A DNA stretch of 64,000 bases from Coprinopsis marcescibilis. Taxonomy: Eukaryota > Basidiomycota > Agaricomycetes > Agaricales > Psathyrellaceae. Position numbers and translations under genes: made by a program. Shown piece after piece: positions 36,401 to 47,246 of this stretch (position 1 is the stretch's first letter; each line of letters starts with the position of its first letter). The notes beneath the pieces are model-generated. The model did not search any database, was not told the DNA's origin, and was given only the letters and a program-made list of their open reading frames with translations. The DNA lies in assembly GCA_004369085.1 (NCBI GenBank), contig ML210178.1, positions 149,082 through 213,081 of the forward strand, read 5' to 3'.

Positions 36401-36486
36401 TCTCACCCACCACTCGCATGAGAGGCGTTGCGGCTGCGTTCCCAACTGTTCCTCGTCGCCGTGCTTCGGAGGAGGTAGCCGTGTAA
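33464..36486 (+). CDS. multi-pass fungal membrane protein, tandem paralogue 2
   Basis: It starts MQLPLSTRTWIKNFLWMSRA and ends VPRRRASEEVAV at 36486. Exon order and intron positions are the same as in paralogue 1. All introns have good donors, including GTAAGT after SNLWMLTLGVVA where paralogue 1 is weak. Blocks: ITLTRYSSFYFLFTVFLCLL, a Ser/Thr-rich lumenal stretch, LHDASREDVVLLLSNLWM, ILNESLPHLGAAFFAHILGS, VYSTQTFSRVGASPVVHRMY, LIIPWLIV, GWVSIRKEARKRFW, VGLICRINFGKGLSGY and a disordered tail starting LDVSQALDGADFTPVNFS. Identity to paralogue 1 is high in the spans and the start of the tail, and low in the Ser/Thr-rich part. Function unknown. Local duplication is plain; this copy looks the healthier. 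Confidence 0.87.
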
Positions 36487-37318
36487 CCGTTGTATCAAGT
36501 ATCCTTCCGGCTTCAGTTCATTGTGTACTTTTAGAGACTTTTGTGCTGGAAAACGGCGCTAGCGCTGTTCTCGTTTCACTTTGTTTCCTTTGGCGATACC
36601 GAACACTGTATATTAGCCGATCTTCTTACCCGCTAGTCTGTTGCTTTACGATGAGAGTTGGTGTTCCCTCGAAGAAATCGTGAAAACTGCATAATCATTC
36701 AAACAAAGTAGGTAGATAACTAGTAAAACAATACTAATAAAACAAAAAGGCGGAAAACCTTATGAATGAATTATATACAGGATATTACAGAGAAGATAGG
36801 AAATAGGTGGATCGCGACGTAAGTATCATATCTACACGAGTCGATGCAAGTGGAAAGTGTCCTCTATATGGCAACAAAAAGGGGTGAAGCGAAAACGAAA
36901 TGCGCTTGATTCAACAAGTGCATGAGTAAAAAGGGAGATATGTACACGAGATTAGGATATTAGGAATGGGTATAATCCTAGAGCGGACAGCATAATGCAT
37001 AACAGATCAGATCACAGCGAGAGAGAAGGCGTAGCGAGTGGATGCCAGAGCAAAACAGCCCGGCGAGAGAGGAAGAGTGTGTGCGACCACTGCATCCCAA
37101 ATGCAGTGACATTTACATGCGCATGTATGTAGAGGAGGTGACAAGGTCTCAGCACTCCGTCGTTTTATCCGTACAAGCCTTCTTCCCCGTTGGGCGCGGG
37201 TATTTGTTTCAGCGACTGAAAAAGAGGGGTGCCCAACCAGAATGATAATGACCGTTGATACGGAGTCACAGGTAAGTACCTGTGGGTATACCCTGGAATG
37301 GAAGAAAGAGTTTTGGGA
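36487..37318. other. intergenic, converging 3' ends
   Basis: About 830 bp of 3' flanks, AT-rich around 36690-36990. No gene is supported. Confidence 0.6.
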
Positions 37319-38401
37319 TCAGAAGCTGATGCTCCGTTTCCTGCTTACCCTCCTCCCACCGCCGTTGGGTGGCAACACAAAGGATTCTTTTTCCCTTGCG
37401 GTTGCGGGTTGCTTGGGTTTTGGCGAAGTCGAGTGCTTGTTGAGTGTGAGGCCGGTAAACATGCGCTTCAACAATGAGGTGGAGTGATTGGGCTTTGTGG
37501 GGGATGACGTGTATGCCGAGTGTGGGAGTTGGGGAACTCTGGAGGGGTCAGGGCTTTTGCTGGTCGGAACAGGGGATGCATAGCCGTAGCCAGCGGGCAT
37601 AGGCAAGGTATACGACCTGATTGGCTGAGGAGCGTGACGGGTAGTCGTAGGGGCAGAGGTAGGGGTATTCTGCTGCGGTGAAAACCAGCCGTTGGTGGTA
37701 GATCCGGAACTTGGCCTGGTATTAGAGGAATTGCCACCTGACGAATACCTGGGATATCGATAGTAGTAGTCGTCTTCGCGAGAAAGGTCCAACGACAGAT
37801 CCTTGGTTCTTTCCGCGCGTGTGGGCTTTGCAACCGAGTGTGACGAAGCCCTTGGCCGCGATGATTTCGTCGGGGTCGACGCACGGGTCGAAGCAGGCGT
37901 GTTGTGCGTTGTCTTGCTCTTTTCTCGAGGAACTTCTTGGTCACTTTCATAGTATCGAGCGGCGCGCGACGAGCTCCTGCGTTCGCGCTCCTTTTCACGG
38001 TCGTAGTCCCTGTCCCTATCCCTGGGCGAATATTCATGCCGAGAAGACGTCCTTTCATGACGGGAGCTGGAGCCGCTGATCTGGCTTGAGCTTTGGCGGT
38101 ACTTGCTGCTGCTGTGCGACGAAGTCCGATGATCCTCGTAGTCTTCATCCCTGTCCCTGTCCGAGCGATGCTTCCGGGCTTGCTCGTCGTATGAATGTCG
38201 CTTCCTCGATTGCGCTTTCTTTGCCTCCTTTCTCTGCCGCTTCTCCTCGTCTTGAAGCTCTAAGAACTTGATATGAGGTGTTGCAGGGGCGAAGGCGTTG
38301 CATGGTTTTTGAACGAGAGTCCCGTCGACCCAGCGAGCGATTCTATGCTGGGTCTCTATGTAGCGCTCCCATGCGTCGGGTGAATAGTCGTATTCCGTCA
38401 T
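37319..38401 (-). CDS. Arg/Ser/Asp-rich low-complexity protein
   Basis: A single exon of 360 codons from the ATG at 38401. The N-terminal 50 residues look ordered: YDYSPDAWERYIETQHRIAR, WVDGTLVQKPCNAFAP, IKFLELQDEEKRQRKEAKKA. Then come RD/RE/SR-type repeats (SRDRDRDYDREKERERRSSS). The second half is Ser/Pro/Thr-rich and ends with KRMFTGLTLNK and a basic tail, GGGRRVSRKRSISF. The RD/SR content resembles splicing-associated proteins, and the charged C-terminus could be a nuclear localisation signal. The conserved-looking N-terminus is not a known RNA-binding domain. Nuclear location is inference; no function is assigned. Confidence 0.8.
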   Translation of the reverse strand: MTEYDYSPDAWERYIETQHRIARWVDGTLVQKPCNAFAPATPHIKFLELQDEEKRQRKEAKKAQSRKRHSYDEQARKHRSDRDRDEDYEDHRTSSHSSSKYRQSSSQISGSSSRHERTSSRHEYSPRDRDRDYDREKERERRSSSRAARYYESDQEVPREKSKTTHNTPASTRASTPTKSSRPRASSHSVAKPTRAERTKDLSLDLSREDDYYYRYPRYSSGGNSSNTRPSSGSTTNGWFSPQQNTPTSAPTTTRHAPQPIRSYTLPMPAGYGYASPVPTSKSPDPSRVPQLPHSAYTSSPTKPNHSTSLLKRMFTGLTLNKHSTSPKPKQPATAREKESFVLPPNGGGRRVSRKRSISF

Positions 38402-39127
38402 GTTGGCCTGTTAATTAGATGGTGTCGCACATAAATACGGAGAAGATAAGAGAACGGGGAGGGAGAGAGGAGAGGGCAGGCTGCGCCAGGAGCCTTGCGG
38501 GATGGGACAGAGGGCAAGGGGCGAAAAAACCTGACAGAAATAATTCCGCGTCCATACCAACAGGCCATCAAAACACAGCCATAACGTCTCACAACCGGAT
38601 ATTTTTGGCATTTCTCCCATGGAATCTGGAATCGGCTATGTAAGAAGATGCGAGTATCATGATACTCCCCACTAAGGTACTTGAACGTTTGATAAGAATG
38701 TAGCCATTGAAATGGAACAAGACGGCTTACAACAACGATAGGGACACATTGCTTGAGCTTGGACGCGGTGATCTTCACAATACGGAAGTTTAGCCATGAC
38801 AGGCCAAGCTGCAGCTATGCCTATTGAGTGCCCTTGACAGCACCAAGTTCAGGCATGCTTTTGTTTGCCGTGTCCAAAACCCTCCTGAATCAGGATGGAA
38901 TCATAGTGTGTCGAACTATACGCGCAGCACGTGAAACCCACAGAACAGGAGACCCTCGTTTACCCGATTCGAGGCTATCATTGACAGTTTCACAATTGAG
39001 ACCCTCCGCAAATGGCAAGCATCCATTGACAAAAATCGAGATATCTTCCTCGAGAATGTCCACGAAGACAGCGGAATCCATTGTGATCCTTGACCTCTCA
39101 GATTCAACACTCCGGTGGAACGCGTAA
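38402..39127. other. intergenic
   Basis: Promoter of the Arg/Ser-rich gene and 3' flank of the tentative gene at 39128. Small frames exist but have no splice logic. Confidence 0.5.
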
Positions 39128-39699
39128 TCAGGGTGCCAGATCAATGACGGTTCTGCTTCGGACTAAGTTGCGTGTTCCGTTGATGATCATTTGAGTCAGA
39201 GGATGGATCATGTCGGGTGTGGGGAAGGGATAGGAAGGGTCGTTAGGAGCGTAAGCGGTTGACTTGAGTTGACTCGCACACTGCCAATCGTAAGCATTCC
39301 AGGCAAGTGCGTCAAGGAGTTGTCGACCGTTGGCAATGATGAAACATACCAATTCCGCAGTCAGGTTATGACTTCGCCTCCGAAGAACACCATCTACATA
39401 TTCACCGTTCTTAATCAGAATGACGAGCAGGTTCCCAGAGTCAAATCCAAGTAAACCTGACGTCTCGAACCGATATCCAAGTCTCGGTCACTGATGAGCA
39501 CAAGTAGACCAAACTTAGACTCTTGGCTTCCTCTAGCAGAGATAAATTGAAGACACGAATGTCAGTTTTGTTGACGTTGATCACTCAAAGGTGTTGGTTA
39601 GATGTTTTGGATAGTTGGAAGAACCACAGAGAGTGGGACTAGAATCTAGATGTCGTTGGTAGAGGTCACTCTGACGCGGTCGGTATACGGAGACGCCAT
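39128..39699 (-). CDS. tentative 117-aa protein in five short exons
   Basis: Rebuilt from the ATG at 39699 (MASP) through four short GT..AG introns (50, 50, 47 and 69 nt). The coding sum is 354 nt, a multiple of three, ending TGA at 39128-39130. The predicted product reads PTLCGSSNYPKHLTNTFEGS, QESKFGLLVLISDRDLDIG, NGEYVDGVLRRRSHNLTAEL, then CASQLKSTAYAPNDPSYPFP and MIHPLTQMIINGTRNLVRSR. The sequence looks like an ordered small domain, not noise, but I do not recognise it. Very short exons make the model fragile; alternative acceptors near 39350-39480 also keep frames open. Confidence 0.4.
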
Positions 39700-40821
39700 C
39701 GGACCTCAATGCAGACGATCTGGAACGGTTCGTATGCTTTTGGAGATTTTGATTGCGTTAGGCAGAAAACGTGCGACAAGCTCAGAGAGAGAAACAAGTA
39801 GGAAGCTCAGGCTGAGCTTCAGTGGACTTGATTGTGAGAACTAGTTCGGCAAATGCCGCAGAAAGGCGCTGGTCCATCATATTCCATTGTCCTCGGGGTA
39901 CTCTCCAAGCCTCTGATCCAGATCCACCCGTCGCTGGGACAGATATGGGCAGAGCTTGGTCCCGCACCGATCAGGCCAGCACTACTACAGCCTTGGACAG
40001 AAAGGAATGGGTGACCCTGTGGTACCTGCACTCTCGCGACGAGGATTTTCTTTGACTGAGCGTAGTCTAGGCCAACTTAAAGGTGCTGGTGGTCATAGTC
40101 ATATTTTACAACTCGATTGATTAAATATTGATGCGGACACTACCTTGAACAACACTCTTGCCCACTGCGTCTAATACTCCGAACACGTATTGCGTTGTAG
40201 AGTTTAGCTTACTCTCCTGTCCCACCTTTCAAGCTCTTTCGAAACTCCAGCAATCTGCGAAAGATTCTACACACATCCCCTTCTCATCAGGCTCAAGAGC
40301 GAGCTGCTCATCTTCGTTGCCCGCTCTGCGAATGTTTTGGCAGCAGCCTTTGCATGCTGTAGATGAGTTTTGTCTTGCGGTGGTACCGAATTTTGACCTG
40401 AGCAAAGGATGTGCGAGAATAGTACTCAATGGTGATGCCAACATTGATATTCTTGGACCCAACAACATTTCACGGAGGTCTTCGTGTTCTGAATCAGTGC
40501 TTCCATCCCAGGTCGAGACAGGTATCGGGTGACTGATACGAAGGAGTTTTGACCGCGGTGCCATGAGCAATTGCGCAGGATTTACTTGGGAGCTCTGTAA
40601 GGCCGCATCTCGCACAATTGGCCAGATTGACGGTACGAACTTGAAGCTTGAACTTGGTGAGAGTAATCATGCTCGGCAGACACGGCATCACCGGAAACGG
40701 CCGAGGTACAGTACATACATCATTATTCGCCACTCGGACATCCTGCCAGTGACGTCGATTTCGACCCAGAGCACATTCTCGATATTGTCCGTTCACAGTA
40801 CGGCCTCCGTATCAATATCAA
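39700..40821. other. intergenic or unresolved minus-strand coding signal
   Basis: A minus-strand frame from the ATG at 40564 (MAPRSKLLRISHPIPV) is open for 111 codons. An overlapping frame reads NINVGITIEYYSRTSFAQVK at about 40440-40380. Both look partly coding, but neither could be joined into a model. The plus-strand formyltransferase starts at 40822, so its promoter lies here. Confidence 0.35.
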
Positions 40822-42652
40822 ATGCATATACTCGTTCAAAGGACATGGAACCGATGTCTTCGACGCGAAATTTCCGTCACCTTTGGCTGCAGTCACCACC
40901 GGCGACCGCCAGCTCGACGGTTATTTCATTCGACGGCTCGAAATGATGATTCCAAAAAATTGAACATCCTCTTCATGGGCCGTGACGAATTCTCCTGTCT
41001 GGTGCTGCGTGAACTCCATGCTGCTTCTGGTAAGTTTACGCTTGATCGTTTCTGTCCCTTGAATTGAGCAACGGGATGTGCTAGGTGCAATCTAACTGGT
41101 CAAATTGTGCAGATGTATGGAACGAACTTGTCGTTGTGACGAATCCAGACCAGAGGGTTGGGAGAAGAGGCTCTGGGCTGTCAGTCTGTGCGTACTTCAT
41201 ACCTTTTTATCAGATTCAGGAATGTCCTGTTGAGATTCAACAAGCGCCCCTCAAGCTCTCGTCCGACAAATTACCCGGGACGAGGGTTGAGTACATCCCA
41301 CACACCAAACCCGAGTTCAGAAAGTGGAAGGTAAAATAGCTTGGTTTGATGCTATGCATTGCAGACCATTTCTGACAGATTTTTAAGCTTCCAGAACCAT
41401 TTTCATCCTACGTATTTTCGCCATCTGAAGGGAATGACAGCGGCACACCTTCTCCGCCTGCCAATCATGTCCTGGTCACAGCATCCTTTGGGCGCATTCT
41501 CACCAGAAAGCATCTTTCACACTTTTTACCCCATCGACGCCTGAATGTGCACCCATCACTCCTTCCGCAGTATCGAGGACCTGCCCCCATTCAACACTCC
41601 CTCCTTAATGGCGATCATGAAACGGGAGTTTGCGTGATAGAAATGCTGGATGCAGTACCAAAGAAAGACCCTCTTATACCCACGGACAGTATTGGCGGCG
41701 TTCAAGGTCCTGATACCATTCAGGGCGACAATGTTAACGGGGAACCGGTTCGGAGTCACTCGAGAAAATCAAGGATTGATGCAGGAGATATATGGGCGCG
41801 CAATAGACTCGTGAGTTCCCCACAGCCGCTGATCAATAGTGCTGATCTTATGAATAACCATTGTGTTTTTTGGCACAGGTCCAGCCAGCTAGTGCCGACT
41901 TTGAGCAAATGCGCGATCTTCTCGCAGTTGAAGGCGGCAGACTCCTTGTCGACGTGTTAAGAAATTTTAAGCACGGAATCGAGGTATGCCGACAAATTCT
42001 CTTACTTTTGTTTTTAGACTCGGTAACAACCAGACTTCTTCCAGTGTAGAGCTGTTTCCCAAATCACGCTTGACGACCACATTACGATACGTGCTGCACC
42101 CATGATTGGCCTTGAGGACGGATTAGTAGACCCCGCCGAGATGACCGCCGAAGACATCTGTCGCAAATGGAGAGCAATTGGACACCAAGTAAGATTAAAT
42201 TTTATTCAATTAAGTGGTTCTGCTCTGATAAACGCCTTTAGCGTCCAATTCACACAGTTATGGCCAACTCGGGCAAGCCTGTCCAGCTCCATCAAGTAGC
42301 AGTGCTATCAGACCAACTCAGCGATATCGACCAATCCTTATCTCTGGTTCCAGGATCAGTGATTTGCAAGGCGATTGACATGGTCACATTCACCCAACAG
42401 CAGGCCAACAAGCATGGCAACAATCGTGATAGTCGTACTAACTTCTCTACCGCTGATGAAGTGACTAGCAACAAACAGAGCAAGAGCAGAAGCGCGAGGT
42501 GCCTGTTTGTTCGTTGCAAAGGAAATGAAATCCTAGTAGTTCCTCGAATCAAACCCGAAGGTAAACCGGTATTACCTGCAGGCGACTTCTGGAATGGGCT
42601 GAAAGGAGGCGAATCGATCAGATTTGCTGTTCCCTCTCATCCAACCGTGTAG
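40822..42652 (+). CDS. FMT1: methionyl-tRNA formyltransferase, mitochondrial
   Basis: The enzyme formylates initiator Met-tRNA in mitochondria. The ATG at 40822 starts MHILVQRTWNRCLRREISVT; a basic presequence with RRLFHSTARN fits mitochondrial import. The catalytic domain reads LNILFMGRDEFSCLVLREL, VWNELVVVTNPDQRVGRRGS, VLVTASFGRILTRKHL, LNVHPSLLPQYRGPAPIQHS (the SLLPxYRG motif) and then TGVCVIEML. An in-frame insert of about 42 residues (41649-41774) separates this from IDAGDIWARNRL, which continues the family pattern directly. The C-terminal domain reads ITIRAAPMIGLEDGLVDPAE, ICRKWRAIGHQ, then FVRCKGNEILVVPRIKPEGK. About six introns. The Asn/His/Asp formyl-transfer residues lie in the expected HP and DAGD blocks. 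Confidence 0.92.
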
Positions 42653-43856
42653 ATTGCGCTTTCTTTGCTACGATGCGGTTAACTTGAAATTCTATTGGCT
42701 TGTGGGTTTAACCTGGTTTAACCTCGCATACACACGCACACATATGTCCGAGAGTAACAACTCACGAACGTGTCTGTGTCTGAGCCATGAACCCACTTAC
42801 CATTTCCGGTGCTTGCTTTCTTTCTCGAATATGTGTATAGTGGACGTTCTGACCTTTGATCTCGAGGTTTTCCTTTTTACGGCCATATACCGAGCAATTG
42901 CACAAACCTCGATTCTCTTTTCAGTACTTTTGAGTGTATATCCGGTCTAAATGCAGCATTGGCAGCTCGTTCCGACCATGGCGCATAGCTTCTGAATGAT
43001 ATGATGTAACTCTTATGATGCAGTACTGTGTCCATCTATCCATCTTCTGTCAATGCTTTGGCCTCCTGGCGCTCGGACGCTGCTTGCTAACCTGTTTTGT
43101 GGGCGATTATCAGTGGCCGGCAACAAATGACGCAGAAATGCTCTTACTGCGCAAATGCAACTACTGACGGTGAGAGAATTACGGCCTTCCCGAGGACTTG
43201 ACCAGCTTAATTGACTGATCTCTTTCTTACGTTAGTGCAAGGGCCGCAGGCGTTATCGCCTTCGTGTCCATGGACATCTTGCCCCAGTTACCCAGGGATA
43301 CTCGGCGCTGCCCCGCCACTTCTGACGCCTCACTATGCAAGTTGCGGTCTTATTCCTACCTCGGTACAGTGCCAATTGAATAGGACGAAAGGAAGGCGCA
43401 TCAACTCTAGTCAGGGATTCCCCCTGCGTTCTTGATGCACCTGCGGGCTCAGTTAGCGTTCATCTGCCCCTGAGATGGTATTTCCCATGGGCCTTGTCTC
43501 AGGAAAAATCATGCCTGAATGGCTATTCAGGTGTGATGAAGATTGTGATGTGCTGCTAATTTCGCGTACATGATGACTTCTCTGATGATCCATCTTCCTG
43601 AAGGCGATGAAACTGGCAGACCAAACACCTGTGGCGAGGCCAACGTAACATCTGCGGCGGTCCACTATCATGGCTCAACTGATAGGAAGCCATAAAGAGG
43701 AGGGAGTGGAGACTACACCAAGCTCGGAAGCCCCCACTTGTTTGGTTCTACTTCACCTTCCTTTTATTTACCCTCCCCTCTCTCTTCAATCCGCTAGGCG
43801 GTATTTGCTCATTCGCGACTCCTGTAACCCATCCGACTATTTCGTTTGCATTTGAG
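42653..43856. other. intergenic, no gene seen
   Basis: About 1.2 kb; nothing recognisable on either strand. A pyrimidine-rich stretch at 43760-43800 precedes the SH3 gene and is probably its core promoter. Confidence 0.5.
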
Positions 43857-44413
43857 ATGTCTTCCAAGCCTTCACCAACATCCATCCGCTTCTATGCTCC
43901 TGTTCGTACTGACGGTCTTGGTTGTCAGATGTATCGCTTGCTGACAACTTTTATCTCGTTCAGCATAAACAACCCATGAACGTCCCCGTCAGTCCGACCG
44001 ATACTATTGCGAGCGGATTCTCATGTATAACCCCGCCACAGTCTGCCCGCGTTAGTCTCATGTTCTCCCCGCCGCAATGCGCCACAATCTGACACTTGTT
44101 CTATTTATAGCTACAGCGGACTGAGGCTTACCCTCTCCCAACACCGGCAACGTCCTTCTGTATCGCGCTATACCCCTATAGCGATTCAGACCCAGCGATC
44201 CTCTCATTTGGCAAAAATGAAGTTCTGGAAGTTCTATCACGGCATCCATCCGGTTGGTGGGACTGCCTGGTGGGTGGGTCATGGAACGGTTATGGCCTTG
44301 GTGGTCAGGTACGGCGGGGCTGGGTACCCTCAAACTACGTTAAAAATATGGAAGGGCGATCAGAAGCACGGGCAGCTATGGTACGCAATGGTAGATCAGC
44401 AGTGAAGCCTTGA
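43857..44413 (+). CDS. small SH3-domain protein (144 aa)
   Basis: Three exons, 43857-43901, 43964-44050 and 44111-44413, all phase 0, with GT..AG introns of 62 and 60 nt. The start is MSSKPSPTSIRFYAP. The SH3 domain fills the last exon: ALYPYSDSDPAILSFGKNEV (ALYDY-type RT loop), LEVLSRHPSGWWDCLV (the Trp-Trp pair), and RRGWVPSNYVKNME (the GWxPSNYV signature). An insert of about 10 residues (GGSWNGYGLGGQV) sits between the WW pair and RGW. The closest style is the N-terminal SH3 of fungal Ras exchange factors (Cdc25-type) or cytoskeletal adaptors, but no second domain follows: TGA at 44411-44413. It could be a free-standing adaptor or a fragment of a larger ancestral gene. Confidence 0.8.
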
Positions 44414-44937
44414 GTCGGAAAGCTTCGACTCGGAGTGATGGACATTGATCAAGATGTGGATGGCGACTTAAGATAACCCTATGGATCCCGCGATACCTTC
44501 CAGCATAAACCCTTCCAAACTTTCGTTCCTTCGACCACTCGTGTATTATTATCTTTTTAGCGACAAGGTCGCTCGTGCGATTTATTTAGTAGTTAGTTTG
44601 CTTATTTAGATCACTGCGCTAGCGCTGCACACTGTACAATACTCAATCCATCTTCCTGGTACTACCGGTCAACAATAAGTCACGATGTTTTCGTTTTTGC
44701 GGTGGCTTCTGAGTAGCCCTAGCAGTTCCGGATAGAGCAAAGTAAAAGATACAAGATGTCATTTATTTTTGAATAACGAGTGGAATGTGGAAATAGTGGT
44801 TGAACTACTACTCAGATACAGTCTTATGGAAATGTCCGTACTCTAATAATAACAATAATTTAGAGCGGTCGAAGGTACACATTATGCTACAAAGGACAAG
44901 TTAGGGATGAAGTACAGACGTTCAAAGGATACAGGCC
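44414..44937. other. intergenic, converging 3' ends
   Basis: About 520 bp; includes a small inverted repeat GAGTCGGAAAGCTTCGACTC at 44413-44432. No gene. Confidence 0.6.
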
Positions 44938-47246
44938 TTAATATCCTGTGGCCTTCCCAGGGAAGAAGCTTGCGCTCGGCTCTGTCGAGACATGGACAGG
45001 AACCCTGTTCCTAAGTTTTGGCTCAAAGTCCAATTCGACGTCGTGGTGGTCGTTACCGACGGTCTTCACTGGGCCTTTGAACCAGTATACACCGCCATAG
45101 ACCGGGAAATAGTACCAAACGAGCGAGAGGAACAGGACACCGAACAAAACGGCCACAGTGTAGTTCATGTCCTCGGTGGTCGTGTCAGGGGATGTCGGGA
45201 ACATGAACACCACACTCATTACTGTCATGAACAGAACAGAGATGAGGGCACACGGTGCACTCTATAAAGGGATATCAGAAAACAGTTGAGACCGGTGATG
45301 AGATGCATCTTACGAAACGGCCGAGGTAGAATGGGCCGGGCTCGAAGTTATTTTCACCCAAGAATCTCGCAGCGATTGGGATGGCATACGCGACATACAG
45401 AGCCGCGACAGAGAGCGCGAATGCAGCATCAATAGCTTGATCTCCGATAAAAGCTAGCAGGCCCATCGCAACGGTAAAGAAAACTGACCACCAAGCAGCG
45501 TTGATAGGAGTCTGTGTTCTGCTATTGATCCGATAGATCCAGCGCGAAAGAGGAAGAGCTGCAGCCGAAGAATCAGCTTTATTCAGTGCAAACACTGTCA
45601 GAACATGCGTACCTCCATCACGACTGAAAGCAAACACTTGTCGACTTGTACCCAGAAGCTATTCGTATCCCGAGTATCAGATCGTGCGGACAGTTCAACA
45701 CCGCGACACGTACCATGCTGCTTCCCATCATGTACTGTACTATAACGACGACGACCCAGATGGCTAGCGTGGCATTTTTGCCGAATGAGTTAACAAAGAT
45801 GACAGCCATTGGCTGGTCGCTGTTCCACAGCCCTTCCAGATCTGGTCCCATGCAGAATGCGAGGACCATGTTGATGGCTAGGCAGTTGCTCAACAGTGAG
45901 TACATTGAACACCAGACTTATGTCCATGAGATGACATACCCCACCCGAGAATCCCGGCCACCGAAATAGCATTGACAATTCCCCACGGAACTGATACAGC
46001 AGCATTGGATGCTTCTTCGGCAATATGGACGCTGGAGTCAAAAGAGCCTGTCCGGAGCAAACACATTTAGCGAGTAGACAGAGCCCACAAATCGAAACGA
46101 ACTCACAGATAGTCCACAATGGTGCTAAGAAACTGCAAATGAAAGCAAATCCATTTGGCCAGCCATTAACTATTTAAAGCCGGGTGAGTTATATAAACCA
46201 CACATTCCAAGAGGGGCGAGCAACTCACAGTTCGTGAATTCGAAAAGAGCAGTCTGAGGGGTATTTCTGAATTCTGGTGGAGTTGTGATAGGTAGAACGA
46301 CGATGACGACCATGCACAATCTGAATAATGTGTTAGTCCCGACCTCATGCTCCCTCAACAACAAGACACTGACAAGATGTTTAAGATAATGTAGACGGTC
46401 TGCAACCGCGCAAGGACCGCTGTTCCCAAACAGCAGACGATACCATGAGTGACAACGACCGCCGCAAAGGTGCCGCTGGTGTGCCAAGAGGTGTTCAGCT
46501 CGAAGATACACGCACGATCATCGGTGTGACTTACAATAGCTGAGGATTCGTTGGACTAAATTCACCGTCGGTGGCAATGGTCACGGCTGCCATCACCTGA
46601 ATCGCGCAACCCCAATCGATTGATGCAACAGCAGCGACGTTGCCAATGGTATTCGCGTCTAGTTCAAGTTGTTGTTAGGCTTAACAGTTGATACAGGAGG
46701 GGGCTCTCAAGGTGCTCACATCCAACAATCCAGCACATTAACCTTTTCCAGCGAGGAGAGGACAATGAATAGGCCCAAAAGTATAGCTAGAAACATAGTT
46801 TAGCAGGAATCCCGAATCGCTGTGAACAGGGGGAAGACCTACCCCGCCTGACGTTGGGGCTGCTGAAGCCAATTCGCCCATAGACATTCCGACACAGAGA
46901 ATGAGCAAACTAGCAACCAGCCACTACCAAGACCCGTAAACGGACAGAACCCCGAAATAGATAGCTGCACGTACCCCCCAAACCATGGCGGGGCCACCAC
47001 CGTTGGGTAACGAATAGTACATGACAGACGAAATGGAGGGCAGCAGTCCGATGATGGAAAAGGCAATACCGAACACCTATAAAAACAATCAGTCCTCAGC
47101 CTGACTTCGCGCGAAAAACAACGTACTTCCAACGGCTTGAAGGCGCGCTGAAATTCCTGCTTGTAACCGAGCTGAGCCAACAGACGTATGTCGGCCCTCT
47201 TAATCGCCTCCTTTCGCTTCTGCTCTTCGGGATCCCTGGGTGCCAT
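44938..47246 (-). CDS. amino-acid / GABA-type permease (APC superfamily)
   Basis: The ATG at 47246 starts MAPRDPEEQKRKEAIKRADI, with LGYKQEFQRAFKPLE before the first span; TAA is at 44938-44940. Introns are many and short. Blocks of the fungal UGA4/BAT-like group are readable: IAFSIIGLLPSISSVMYYSL, NEPQLL and AVVVTHGIVCCLGTAVLARL in the middle, FLAPLWTICSFDSSVHIAEE, PWGIVNAISVAGILGW, VLAFCMGPDLEGLWNSDQPM, SFGKNATLAIWVVVVIVQYM, FAFSRDGG, LSRWIYRINSRTQTPINAAW, ALYVAYAIPIAARFLGENNF and NYTVAVLFGVLFLSLVWYYF. About twelve spans. It should import amino acids, GABA or choline-like amines across the plasma or vacuolar membrane; exact substrate not readable. Confidence 0.9.
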
